DNA of 64,000 nt, from contig NZ_OY762929.1 of NCBI RefSeq assembly GCF_963666675.1, positions 3,472,001 to 3,536,000 on the forward strand. Reading direction: 5' to 3'. Position numbers and translations under genes: made by a program. This document shows, piece by piece, positions 37,813 through 46,572 of the stretch; the stretch's first letter is position 1, and every line of letters starts with the position of its first letter. The notes beneath the pieces were generated by a model. The model was not told the origin of the DNA and did no database searches. It saw only the letters and a program-made list of their open reading frames with translations. This DNA comes from an uncultured Desulfobacter sp. Its GTDB lineage: Bacteria; Desulfobacterota; Desulfobacteria; Desulfobacterales; Desulfobacteraceae.

Positions 37813-38931
37813 CTATGTTTCCATGGGCTGGTTGAACCGCTCTATTCGGAATGCGTCAATGGGCAAAGCGGTTTTGCCGTCCGCTATAAATTCAGCTACG
37901 GCTTCCCCCACAGCCGGCCCGTCGGAAAATCCCATGCCGCAAAATGCACAGGCCAGGAATAGCCCCTTAATGCCGGGAGCCGGCCCAATGATGGGCAGGC
38001 TGTCGGGGGTCCATGTCGTAAAGCCGGTAAACGCCCTTATGATGGAGGCGTTCCTCAATTTTGGAATAATTATGGATGCACGGTTCATCGCTGTTTCTAA
38101 CGCTTGTTTATCAATATCATATTTGAATTCGTCTACAGATTTTGCCGCATACCCGATAAGAACGTTTCCGGACAGGGTCTGGCGAAAATAACCGTACAAA
38201 TCCGTACTTAACACCGGTCCCAGAAAATGGGGCAAAGCCTCGGTAACGAACAGATGGGACAGTTTAGCTTCAACCGGTACATTGATGCCTGCCATGGCGC
38301 CGATCTGCGCGGACCAGGCACCTGCGGTATTTACCGCACAATTGCAGGAAATAGGGCCGTCAGCAGTTTTTACGGCTGTTATCTTCCCCGTTTCAATGTC
38401 AAACCCTTTCACCTCAAGATGTTCCATGATCACCGCACCCTGCTTTTTTGCCTCATCAGCAATGAGCCAGGTGGATTTAAAAGGTTCTGCCGAACCGTCC
38501 GTTGGGGCATGAACGCTGCCTAAATAGACATGGTCCGCCACATCCGGAACAATGGCGTGGGTTTCATCTTTGCTGATATACCTGCAGTTGATGCCCTCTT
38601 TTTGTTCACGCGCCACCATCTCTTTCAAGGCCTTGGCATGGTCCTGGTTTACGGCCAGCCGAATGTTGCCGTGCCGGCGGAATTCAAAGTCAAATTCACG
38701 GCCGGCAGCCAGTTCTTCAAAAATTTCAATGGAACGGGTGACAATGGGCAGATCCACCGGCGGGCGATGGCTTTGGCATATGTTACCGGCAGCTCGGCCA
38801 CTGCTTTGCTGCCCCACGATATTTTTTTCCACCACACAAACGCTGATTCCTTTTCGGGCAAGAAAAAGTGCCGTGGATACACCGATAATGCCGCCGCCTA
38901 TCACGACAACATCATATTTTTTATTAGCCAT
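37813..38931 (-). CDS. DAO-family FAD oxidoreductase, beta subunit of an opine-oxidase-like enzyme
   Basis: 372 residues. The FAD-binding start is VVIGGGIIGVSTALFLARKG followed by VCVVEK, then the glycine-rich GRAAGNICQ. The C-terminus carries the FAD-closing GLFLACAFCGMGFSDGPAVG. This is the size of sarcosine-oxidase beta / octopine-oxidase B / D-hydroxyproline dehydrogenase beta subunits. The other two subunits expected for such enzymes, a small 2Fe-2S protein and a FAD/NAD protein, are encoded just across the divergent promoter at 39971-41657. Expected reaction: oxidation of a C-N bond of a secondary amine or D-amino acid. Confidence 0.88.
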   Translation of the reverse strand: MANKKYDVVVIGGGIIGVSTALFLARKGISVCVVEKNIVGQQSSGRAAGNICQSHRPPVDLPIVTRSIEIFEELAAGREFDFEFRRHGNIRLAVNQDHAKALKEMVAREQKEGINCRYISKDETHAIVPDVADHVYLGSVHAPTDGSAEPFKSTWLIADEAKKQGAVIMEHLEVKGFDIETGKITAVKTADGPISCNCAVNTAGAWSAQIGAMAGINVPVEAKLSHLFVTEALPHFLGPVLSTDLYGYFRQTLSGNVLIGYAAKSVDEFKYDIDKQALETAMNRASIIIPKLRNASIIRAFTGFTTWTPDSLPIIGPAPGIKGLFLACAFCGMGFSDGPAVGEAVAEFIADGKTALPIDAFRIERFNQPMET

Positions 38932-38980
38932 TTACGATCTCCGGCTTATCAAAAGGGATACTGCTTACCATGGTATTACT

Positions 38981-39667
38981 TTAAAATTCTATCAGCCCGG
39001 GAAGATCGGCCAGTGCCGGAACTTCCAGGTCAAATTTTCTGGCACCGTCAGGAATGGTTAACTGCCTGCGGTTGACCCACAAAGTCATAAAACCCATTTC
39101 AGATGCTGTGGTATGATCGTACTGGTATCCGAATGCCACATGCAAAATATCCTCAGGGTTGGTATCAATGTTTTTCAAAGCATATTCAAAGGGTATTCTG
39201 CTTGGCTTGTATGCGCCGCAGTCTTCGGCGGTAAATACTTCATCAAACTCAACATCTATATTGGCTACGGACTGGGCAAGGATATCATTGTCCCCGTTTG
39301 AAATAATGGCAAGTTTGCAATGCTTTTTGAGCTCAGTTAAGACAGGCTTGACATCGGGATACGCCGTAAATGTACCCCAGGCATCTGCCAGTTTTTTCCC
39401 ATCACCCTGGGCTACGGGAAGGCCGTTTTGCGTCAGGACATTTTCAACGCTCAGCTTCAGAATATCCCTGTACTTTTTATACGGCCCCTGGATGAGACGG
39501 AACTCCTCTTTTCCCCACATCTCCACAAACTTTAATACCTCTTGCTCGGAGTCAATCCCCTTACTTTCCAGGATATCTTTCCAGACCTGGATATATCCTT
39601 TTTTTGTATCTATCAGGGTGCCATAACAGTCAAAGGTGAGCCATTTGGGAGTTCTTTCAAATTTCAT
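38981..39667 (-). CDS. HAD-superfamily hydrolase, 2-haloacid-dehalogenase-type
   Basis: 228 residues. Motif I is LTFDCYGTLIDT with the nucleophilic Asp, motif II IISNGDND, motif III the Lys in CGAYKPSRIPFE, and motif IV HVAFGYQYDHTTAS. The layout matches type II haloacid dehalogenases, whose Asp attacks C2 of a 2-haloacid; many members are phosphatases or of unknown activity. It is the first gene of the five-gene catabolic operon, 130-170 bases downstream of the shared promoter/operator. No halogenated substrate is implied by the other genes. Confidence 0.88.
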   Translation of the reverse strand: MKFERTPKWLTFDCYGTLIDTKKGYIQVWKDILESKGIDSEQEVLKFVEMWGKEEFRLIQGPYKKYRDILKLSVENVLTQNGLPVAQGDGKKLADAWGTFTAYPDVKPVLTELKKHCKLAIISNGDNDILAQSVANIDVEFDEVFTAEDCGAYKPSRIPFEYALKNIDTNPEDILHVAFGYQYDHTTASEMGFMTLWVNRRQLTIPDGARKFDLEVPALADLPGLIEF

Positions 39668-39799
39668 GTCAATCGTCCTTAATTATCTATTAGTATACAT
39701 CAAGTTTTTCTTATCTGTTTTTCTGATACGCTGATCCAAACCAGATGGATACGCAGCCAGAAACCATTCCTTTAATTTTACTTTGACTATGTCGCTTTT

Positions 39800-39836
39800 G
39801 TCATATAATATGAGATATAAATATATTATATGTGAC
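39800..39836. promoter_or_regulatory. 37-base dyad operator, site 1
   Basis: Starts GTCATATAATAT and ends ATATTATATGTGAC, an imperfect inverted repeat exactly 37 bases long. It lies six bases beyond the -10 box of the minus-strand promoter at 39843-39872, so a bound regulator would block the start point. Matching 37-base sites occur at 50608 and, less perfectly, 48266. The IclR protein encoded at 50956 is the likely ligand. Confidence 0.7.
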
Positions 39837-39842
39837 ACGAAT

Positions 39843-39872
39843 TAGATACAAAATACCCTTGAACCTTGTCAA
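39843..39872 (-). promoter_or_regulatory. Sigma-70-type promoter of the HAD-DAO-ALDH-lyase-deacylase operon
   Basis: On the minus strand: TTGACA (39867-39872), 18-base spacer, TATCTA (39843-39848). It shares its layout with the promoters at 48311 and 50652. Confidence 0.7.
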
Positions 39873-39970
39873 GATTTTTTTTACAAATCTGCAAGATTCA
39901 AATAATTTAGACTATGTGACACGTTCCAGAATATTAATATGGACTGTCAATATTATAAGGAGTACCAGTT

Positions 39971-40267
39971 GTGAATGATCAAACCAATTTGAGAATCCAC
40001 ACCATGCAAAAAACCGAAAAAGTTTCTGTCCGGATTAACGGCAAAAAGGTGGATGCCTATGAAGGAGAAACCGTGCTTGCCCTGCTCACCGCCCAGGGTA
40101 TCCTGGGACTGAAAAAATCACGGAACAACCAGCCCCGGGGCATGGTCTGCGGCATGGGCGTCTGTTATGAATGCCTGGTCACCATTAATGGCGTGCCGGG
40201 CCAGCAGGCATGCATGACCCCAGTCATACAAAACATGGAGATTCTTGTTGATGAAGACCCGGCATAA
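39971..40267 (+). CDS. (2Fe-2S)-binding small subunit of an opine-oxidase-like enzyme
   Basis: 98 residues from GTG 39971, after AAGGAG. The cluster ligands are in GMVCGMGVCYECLV and QQACMTP: Cys-x4-Cys-x2-Cys, then a fourth Cys about 13 residues later, as in the gamma subunits of octopine/nopaline oxidases and D-hydroxyproline dehydrogenase. It should carry electrons between the two flavin subunits. It overlaps the next gene by about 17 bases, so the two are coupled. The start lies divergent to the DAO-subunit operon. A half-operator ATGTGACAC lies at 39914. Confidence 0.9.
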   Translation: MNDQTNLRIHTMQKTEKVSVRINGKKVDAYEGETVLALLTAQGILGLKKSRNNQPRGMVCGMGVCYECLVTINGVPGQQACMTPVIQNMEILVDEDPA

Positions 40268-41657
40268 ACACTACAAAACAGTCATTGTGGGTTCAGGCTG
40301 CGCCGGACTTGCTGCCGCAGCGACCTTATCGGCCAACGGCATGGAGACCTTTCTGGTGGATGAAAACCCAGGTTTAGGGGGACAATTATTAAGGGGAAAA
40401 TGGCCGCCTGAGGATTTGGCCATGAAACTTGATCTGTCAAAGAAAAAAGGCTTTTCCCTGATCCGGCAATTGGAATCGTTAAAACACTCCCGGGTGGAAA
40501 TACTTCCATCGGCCCGGCTGGCAGGAATTTTTAACGACAATACATTGTTGTTCCAGGACACCTCCCTTCCCCCCGGAAGCCAGAAGGCATTTGAAATTAA
40601 GGCAGACCATATTATCCTGGCTACAGGAGCCCGGGAAAAATATCTGCCCTTTCCCGGCTGGACCCTGCCGGGTGTCATGGCATGCGGGGCTGCCCAGATC
40701 CTGATGAAAACCCATGGGGTTCTGCCGGCAAAACAGACCTTTGTGGCCGGCACCTCACCCCTTCAAATGGTACTGGCTTCACAGATTCTTCTGAATAAAG
40801 GGGAAACAGGCGGTTTGTTTTTCATGTCCTCTTTCCAAAAGAACTTCGAAATTTTACCCCATTTTCCCAATGCATTGCCTAAAATTCTGGAAGGCACTGT
40901 TCATCAGCTTCGAATTATGGCCAAGAAAGTGCCCATACACTACCGAACCGGCATTGTTGAAGCCAGGGGTAAAGACCGGCTTGAATCACTGGTCATCGCC
41001 CGGCTGGACAGGAATGGCAGTTTTATTCCCAACACCGAAAAACAGATTTCTGCCCAATCCCTTGCCTTGGGATACGGCTTTGCCCCCAATGTGGAACTTG
41101 CTGCCCAGGCAGGTTGCCGCCTTGAATACGACAAGGACAGGGGGGGATGGGTGGCACAGGTATCACCTGGCCTTGAAACCTCGGTTCCCGGAATTTTTGC
41201 AGCAGGGGAAATAACCGGGGTTGCCGGCGGTAAAAAAGCGTTGATTGAAGGGCGTATGGCAGCCCTGACCCTTCTGGGAAAAAATGATCCGGACCTTGAA
41301 ACCCAGCGGAAAAAGGAACTGGCCTACGGACGGTTCTTCAACCGCTTCTGCCAGATTCCTTCCGGGGCCTGGGACCAGATCCATGACGACACCGTTATCT
41401 GCCGATGTGAGGACGTGACCATGGGCGACATCCGAAAGACCGTTGCCATGGGATGTGACGAATCTTTCACCATTAAACGTATCACAAGGTCCGGAATGGG
41501 CCGGTGCCAGGGCCGGACCTGCGGCTCCATGATCCAGGACATCCTCTCAGCCCTGACCGGCAAAAGGCCGGATCAATTCGGCGCGGCATCTGTCCGTATC
41601 CCGGTCAAACCCCTTGCAGTCAATGCGTTTTTTGATAAGGATTGCGAACTGTCGTGA
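40251..41657 (+). CDS. FAD/NAD(P)-binding alpha subunit of an opine-oxidase-like enzyme
   Basis: 468 residues from ATG 40251. The first dinucleotide fold is VIVGSGCAGLAAAATLSANG; a second ATGAREKYLPFPGWTLPGV follows, and GIFAAGEITGVAGG closes the FAD site. The C-terminus has a BFD-like Cys cluster: VICRCEDVTMGD ... GMGRCQGRTCGS (CxC...CxxxxC). This is the domain order of OoxA/NoxA opine-oxidase and LhpF/HcnB-type subunits. With the 39971 and 37813 products it should make a three-part membrane-associated amine dehydrogenase passing electrons to the respiratory chain. Confidence 0.9.
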   Translation: MKTRHKHYKTVIVGSGCAGLAAAATLSANGMETFLVDENPGLGGQLLRGKWPPEDLAMKLDLSKKKGFSLIRQLESLKHSRVEILPSARLAGIFNDNTLLFQDTSLPPGSQKAFEIKADHIILATGAREKYLPFPGWTLPGVMACGAAQILMKTHGVLPAKQTFVAGTSPLQMVLASQILLNKGETGGLFFMSSFQKNFEILPHFPNALPKILEGTVHQLRIMAKKVPIHYRTGIVEARGKDRLESLVIARLDRNGSFIPNTEKQISAQSLALGYGFAPNVELAAQAGCRLEYDKDRGGWVAQVSPGLETSVPGIFAAGEITGVAGGKKALIEGRMAALTLLGKNDPDLETQRKKELAYGRFFNRFCQIPSGAWDQIHDDTVICRCEDVTMGDIRKTVAMGCDESFTIKRITRSGMGRCQGRTCGSMIQDILSALTGKRPDQFGAASVRIPVKPLAVNAFFDKDCELS

Positions 41658-41732
41658 TGGTTCAACACTTGTCACCCAGCCCACAACCAACACTTTGAAA
41701 TATAAGAATAATACCATGGAAAGGATAAATAA

Positions 41733-42728
41733 ATGAGCCTGGATTTCGAATTTCACGGCAAAACAATCCCCCCCGCATCAGTTGAGCACATCACGGTCAA
41801 TATCACTTCAGAAGCCCATAGTGTCATTGTCCCGGTGACCGTTTTCAACGGGGCCGAGCCCGGACCCGTCCTGGGAATTACCGCCGGGGTTCACGGATAT
41901 GAATATCCCCCGATTCTGGCTGCCCAGAAATTGATCACAAGAATCAATCCCAAGGACCTTAAAGGAACGGTCATTCTGGTACAGATTGCCAATATGGAAG
42001 GCTTTTTAGGGCGCGCCATTGAAATCAACCCCCTGGACGGTAAAAATTTAAACCGGGAATTTCCCGGCAGTGAACAGGGAAGCATTACCCAAAGAATTGC
42101 CCACTTCATCACTAAGGAAATCAGCACAAGGTCTGACTGTTTTCTGGATATCCACGCCGGGGACGCCCCCCAGGACCTGATGCCCTATGTGGCATATTAC
42201 AGTCATACAAAAATGAAAGAGATCTCACAAAAGGGCCGGGAGATGGCCATGGCCCTTGGCTTCGATTACATGGTCACTTTTGTTACCGACGAAGTCGACT
42301 ATATAAAGGATGGAGAAAACAGCCTCTTTTGTTCAGCAGAGCCTTTTAAACAGGGCAAACCTTCCGTGGATATCGAATGCGGCAAAGGCGGCCTGAGAGA
42401 TGAGGACTTAGCTGAAAAGATTGCGTCGGGTGTCATGAATATGCTCAAGTATCTTGGAATGGGAAAAGGCACGCCCAAATCCGGCTCAACGTGCCTGGAC
42501 ATTACCCGGCGCTCCTGGATTGACTCTAAGTTCACTGGTATTTTCTATCCGAAAAAATCCGCAGGCTACTACGTTTCAAAAGGGATGGAGCTTGGTGTCA
42601 TCACCGATTTTTTCGGCAGAGAACTTGGTACCGTAACGGCGGACATGGACGGCATCATCCTGTATATGCTCAATACACCGCCTGTCCGTAAAGATGAGGG
42701 CGTGGCCTGCATCGGAAAAATAGATTAA
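41733..42728 (+). CDS. AstE/AspA-type zinc deacylase, second paralog
   Basis: 331 residues. Same family as the product of 33771-34715 but clearly divergent: GVHGYEYPP (HxxE), NLNREFPGSEQGS, LDIHAGDAPQDL, IECGKGGL. It should bind one zinc and hydrolyse an N-acyl amide. It is the third gene of the plus-strand operon, 75 bases after the FAD subunit, with AAGGATAAATAA as ribosome site. Two deacylases in one regulon suggest either two related substrates or two successive amide bonds. Confidence 0.9.
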   Translation: MSLDFEFHGKTIPPASVEHITVNITSEAHSVIVPVTVFNGAEPGPVLGITAGVHGYEYPPILAAQKLITRINPKDLKGTVILVQIANMEGFLGRAIEINPLDGKNLNREFPGSEQGSITQRIAHFITKEISTRSDCFLDIHAGDAPQDLMPYVAYYSHTKMKEISQKGREMAMALGFDYMVTFVTDEVDYIKDGENSLFCSAEPFKQGKPSVDIECGKGGLRDEDLAEKIASGVMNMLKYLGMGKGTPKSGSTCLDITRRSWIDSKFTGIFYPKKSAGYYVSKGMELGVITDFFGRELGTVTADMDGIILYMLNTPPVRKDEGVACIGKID

Positions 42729-42737
42729 TTGTGAAAA

Positions 42738-42762
42738 GGCCCCTTAAAAGATTTAAGGGGCC
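42738..42762. terminator. Bidirectional terminator
   Basis: Perfect 11-base stem GGCCCCTTAAA / TTTAAGGGGCC with a three-base loop, A-rich on the left and T-rich on the right. It lies between convergent operons, 10 bases past the deacylase stop. Confidence 0.88.
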
Positions 42763-42792
42763 ATAATTAATTATTCGACAGGTTGGGCCGCC

Positions 42793-42816
42793 CTGCCGCC
42801 GCTTCTGCGGCGGCAG
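42793..42816. terminator. GC-rich hairpin between convergent operons
   Basis: Perfect 10-base stem CTGCCGCCGC / GCGGCGGCAG with loop TTCT, about 30 bases beyond the stop of the ABC ATPase gene on the minus strand. No T-run, so it may act as a pause or mRNA-end stabiliser. Confidence 0.6.
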
Positions 42817-42844
42817 CGCCTTGTTTGCCAAAAAAACAGTGGCG

Positions 42845-44587
42845 TTACCGGTTGGACCCGGGGGTATTTCCTTGGGAGTCCGGCTGTTCATCCAGCCAGC
42901 CCATACGAAGGTGGGGAACAGAGGCCATCAACATTTTGGTATAAATATGATTGGGCCGGGTGATCACCTGTTTCACATCACCCTGCTCCATTATTTCCCC
43001 CTGGCTCATGACGACAATGCTTTGGGCCAGGGATGCGATAGTCGAAATATCGTGGGTAATGAACAGGAAAGTGATACCAAGTGTGGCATGGAGATCTTTG
43101 ATCAGATCAATGATCGACATCCTCACCACGGTATCAAGACCGGACGTCACCTCATCGCAGATAACGACCTCCGGATTTGCGGCAAATGCCCGGGCAAGAT
43201 TGACCCTTTGCTTTTGCCCCCCGGACAGCTCCTGGGGTTTTCGCTGCGCTATATTGGCAGGCAGTTGAACCAACTCCATTAAACTGAGAACTTTGTCCTT
43301 TAATTCTTTGCCGGATATCCCCTGGAAGTACTCGATTGGGCGGCCAAGGATTTTTCCAATGGTATGGGCTGGATTCAAAGAGGTATCCGCCATTTGATAA
43401 ACCATTTGTATGCGCCGCAACTCTTCTTTGGATCTGCCTTTAACCGAGGGTGCCATGCGGGTTCCTTCAAAACAGACATCGCCTGAAGCCAATGGATGCA
43501 AGCCGGCGATGACACGCCCCATTGTTGTTTTTCCCGATCCTGACTCGCCGATGATGCCGACAATGGAATTGGCTTTGATATCCAGGCAGATATTTTTAAC
43601 AATAGGTGTTTCAGGCAGACCGTTTTTGTTAATCCTGCCGTATCCGGCGGTCACATTCTTAAGTTGGATAATCGGTCCTTCAAGGTGCTTGTCTTCTTTG
43701 CCCCTGGATATTGCAGCACTGCTTGCCACGACACGGTTTACACTTCGCGTGCTGGATGTATTTTCCCGCAGGGATGTCAGGTTTTGGCAGGAACCGGCCA
43801 GCGCGTCAGGATCACAGGCCGCCATCAACATGCGGGTATAATCATGTTTCGGCCGGCTGATGATATCTTCGGTCTTGCCCTGCTCCATGATCTCTCCGTT
43901 GAGAAGGACCACAATGTAATCGGCAATTTGTGCGACAACTGCAAGGTCATGGCTGACGTAGAGCGCCGCCACTTCCTGCTGGGTAATAACGTTTTTAAAA
44001 GCCTTGAGCACATCAATCTGGGTCGTCACATCAAGGGCTGTTGTGGGTTCGTCAAAAATCAACATCTGGGGCCCGGAGCACATGGCCATCGCAGCCATCA
44101 AACGTTGAAGCTGTCCTCCGGAAACCTCATGGGGAAAACGCTTTCCGATTGTCTGAGCATTCGGGAGCATCAGCTGGCGATATATCTCCACGGCTTTTTT
44201 CTTTGCCTTTTCAACGGGCATGATACCGTGGATGACGGAAGGCTCCACGACCTGGGTATTTATCCGAAGACCGGGATTGAATGCGGCAGCGGCACTCTGG
44301 GCGACATAAGCAACATGCCTGCCGCGGAACTTACGCAACGAAGATCCGGAAAGCGAAAGGACATCGATGCCGTCAAAGTTTATGGTTCCGGACGATATTT
44401 TAAGCCCGGGACGGGCATACCCAATGGCAGACAGACAGATACTGGTTTTTCCGGAACCTGATTCACCGATGAGTGCGACCACTTCGCCGGGGCTCACCGA
44501 CAGGTTAATATTTTTTACAATAGGGCCGGCATTTTGAGCCCCCTCAACTTCAATACACAGATCCTTGATTTCCAAGAGTTGCGTCAT
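42845..44587 (-). CDS. Fused peptide/opine ABC transporter ATPase (DppD-DppF type)
   Basis: 580 residues with two complete ABC domains. Domain 1: Walker A GESGSGKTS, signature VSGGQLQRLM, Walker B MLIFDEPTTALDV, about residues 1-260. Domain 2: GESGSGKTTMG, LSGGQKQRVNLA, VVICDEVTSGLD, about 290-560. Most Dpp/Opp importers use two separate ATPases; here they are one chain. It is the last gene of the operon and overlaps the permease stop codon by one base (TAATG). Confidence 0.94.
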   Translation of the reverse strand: MTQLLEIKDLCIEVEGAQNAGPIVKNINLSVSPGEVVALIGESGSGKTSICLSAIGYARPGLKISSGTINFDGIDVLSLSGSSLRKFRGRHVAYVAQSAAAAFNPGLRINTQVVEPSVIHGIMPVEKAKKKAVEIYRQLMLPNAQTIGKRFPHEVSGGQLQRLMAAMAMCSGPQMLIFDEPTTALDVTTQIDVLKAFKNVITQQEVAALYVSHDLAVVAQIADYIVVLLNGEIMEQGKTEDIISRPKHDYTRMLMAACDPDALAGSCQNLTSLRENTSSTRSVNRVVASSAAISRGKEDKHLEGPIIQLKNVTAGYGRINKNGLPETPIVKNICLDIKANSIVGIIGESGSGKTTMGRVIAGLHPLASGDVCFEGTRMAPSVKGRSKEELRRIQMVYQMADTSLNPAHTIGKILGRPIEYFQGISGKELKDKVLSLMELVQLPANIAQRKPQELSGGQKQRVNLARAFAANPEVVICDEVTSGLDTVVRMSIIDLIKDLHATLGITFLFITHDISTIASLAQSIVVMSQGEIMEQGDVKQVITRPNHIYTKMLMASVPHLRMGWLDEQPDSQGNTPGSNR

Positions 44588-45453
44588 TACGTAATCCTTC
44601 TTGTAATTTCCTGGCCTGACCTGGCAACGTAGTCATCCACAATAAGATTTAATCCGATGGTAAAAACAGCAATAGCCAATGCAGGGAAAATCGGTGCCAT
44701 GGACATGCCGCTGAGCCCCACCATGTTTTCACGGACCATGCTGCCCCAGTCTGCGTGCGGGGGTTGCACCCCAAGTCCAAGAAAGCTTAAGGACGCGATA
44801 AACCGAATGGCAAAGGAGAGGCGTATCCCAAAATCCACAATCAGGGGAATGGCCACATTGGGGAAAATCTCATGCCGCAGAATCCACCAATAACTTTCCC
44901 CCCTCGCCTTTGCCACCTCCACATAATCCATGACCCGGATATCCATTCCCAGGGCACGGGCCAGCCGGTATACACTTGTTGCTTTAACAAGACCGGTAAT
45001 GACGATCAAAATGGTTAATGACGGGCCCAACGCTGCAATGGCAACAAGGCCTGCCAGAATTCCGGGAATTGACATCAGTGCATCATTGACCCGGCTCAGG
45101 ACCGTATCAACCCAGCCGCCTTTAATCGCAGCAAGTATACCGAGAATTGATCCTAAAGAACTGGCGAAAAGGGTTGCCAGAAAGGCCATGCCTATTGTCA
45201 GGCGTGTTCCGATCACAAGTCTTGAAAAAATATCTCTGCCAATATAATCCGTCCCAAACCAAAATGTGCTGCTCGGTGGCAGAAAGCTGGTCTCGCTGAC
45301 AAAATCAGATTCTGAAAAGGGTGCAATCATGTCCCCGAAAAATGAGATGAATAGAAAAACACAACATATTACGATACCGATCCAGGCCGACGAGCGTAAT
45401 TTGATTTTTCGTTGAACAAAGCCATCTCCTCTGCTCTGCTGCATAACTTCCAT
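44587..45453 (-). CDS. ABC transporter permease, DppC type
   Basis: 288 residues with about six membrane helices. FWFGTDYIGRDIFSRLVIG near residue 75 is the family start of the permease core, and EVAKARGESYWWILRHEIFPN is the EAA loop that docks on the ATPase. It forms the channel with the DppB-type permease encoded 28 bases upstream. Confidence 0.93.
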   Translation of the reverse strand: MEVMQQSRGDGFVQRKIKLRSSAWIGIVICCVFLFISFFGDMIAPFSESDFVSETSFLPPSSTFWFGTDYIGRDIFSRLVIGTRLTIGMAFLATLFASSLGSILGILAAIKGGWVDTVLSRVNDALMSIPGILAGLVAIAALGPSLTILIVITGLVKATSVYRLARALGMDIRVMDYVEVAKARGESYWWILRHEIFPNVAIPLIVDFGIRLSFAIRFIASLSFLGLGVQPPHADWGSMVRENMVGLSGMSMAPIFPALAIAVFTIGLNLIVDDYVARSGQEITRRIT

Positions 45454-45481
45454 TGTTTACCTACCTTCCGGTTTACCAGTT

Positions 45482-46429
45482 CTAATTTTGATGCCACAAT
45501 TTCGGGTTGGAAACGATCGCAACGATATCCGCCAGCAGCATTAAAAGAATATAAGCAGCAGAAAATATCAATGCACACGCCTGCACCAATGGAAAATCCC
45601 TTGTTGATACGGCATCAACGATCAGTTTTGCCAGTCCCGGATATGCAAAAATCGTTTCAACGATTACAACGCCGCCTATTAAAAAGGTTAAATTCAGTGC
45701 CACCACGTTTGCAATAGGGCCGATCACGTTGATCAGTGAATGGCGAAAAATGATACGTCCGCGGGAGACACCTTTGAGAACAGCCATTTCTATATAAGGC
45801 GAATCCATGATGTTTAGAACCGTGGCCCGGGTCATTCGTGCCATTTGAGCAATAATAACGAATGAAATTGTTGCCACAGGCAATGCCATTGAAGTTAAAA
45901 ACTGCTTTAAGGATGAAAATTCAACGATATAGGAAATTGCAGGCAGCCATCCAAGATAGACTGAAAAAAACATCACTAAAAGACTGCCTGTTAAAAATTC
46001 GGGCACAGCCACCATGCACAGGGTTGTGATTGATATCAACCGGTCAAAAACACCCCCCGGGAACATTGCGGCGAGCAACCCGAGTATAATGGCCACAGGT
46101 ACAGCAATGACAGAGGTAACGCCGGCAAGGATAAGGGTATTGCCCAAACGGTCCTTAATAAGGTTGGATATCGGGATACCGCTGGAAAGCGATATGCCCA
46201 GGTCGCCTGTTACAAAGCCTTGAAGACAGTCAAAATACCGGACATATGCCGGACGGTCCAGCCCTAGCTGACTGCGCAGTCCTGCCACTGTTTCCGGTGT
46301 CGCAGACTGGCCTAAAATGGCTTCAGCGACGTCGCCCGGCAAAAACTCTGTACCGGCGAAAACCAGGAGGGTGACCACCCATAGGGTAATAATACTTACG
46401 GCCAGCCGCTTTATTATCATTCGAATCAT
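45482..46429 (-). CDS. ABC transporter permease, DppB type
   Basis: 315 residues. The first helix is IIKRLAVSIITLWVVTLLVF, followed by LGLDRPAYVRYFDCLQGFVTGDLG, typical of DppB/OppB. The EAA loop is EMAVLKGVSRGRIIFRHSLIN. It lies 143 bases after the binding-protein gene in the same operon. Confidence 0.93.
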   Translation of the reverse strand: MIRMIIKRLAVSIITLWVVTLLVFAGTEFLPGDVAEAILGQSATPETVAGLRSQLGLDRPAYVRYFDCLQGFVTGDLGISLSSGIPISNLIKDRLGNTLILAGVTSVIAVPVAIILGLLAAMFPGGVFDRLISITTLCMVAVPEFLTGSLLVMFFSVYLGWLPAISYIVEFSSLKQFLTSMALPVATISFVIIAQMARMTRATVLNIMDSPYIEMAVLKGVSRGRIIFRHSLINVIGPIANVVALNLTFLIGGVVIVETIFAYPGLAKLIVDAVSTRDFPLVQACALIFSAAYILLMLLADIVAIVSNPKLWHQN

Positions 46430-46572
46430 TGTGAAATTGCCTCAGTTGTTTTTACGCTGCTGTTGCATAGAAATCCGGAGCGAAAAAAGTTGTCCTGCCA
46501 GGCGGCTGAAAACCAGTTCTTGCTGCCGTGCAGGACAAAGATTAACACTTCTGCGTGCTTTCAAGCTGATTT

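Noticed and set aside
43664..44461. 265-codon plus-strand open frame
   Set aside because: Antisense to the fused ABC ATPase; no motif.
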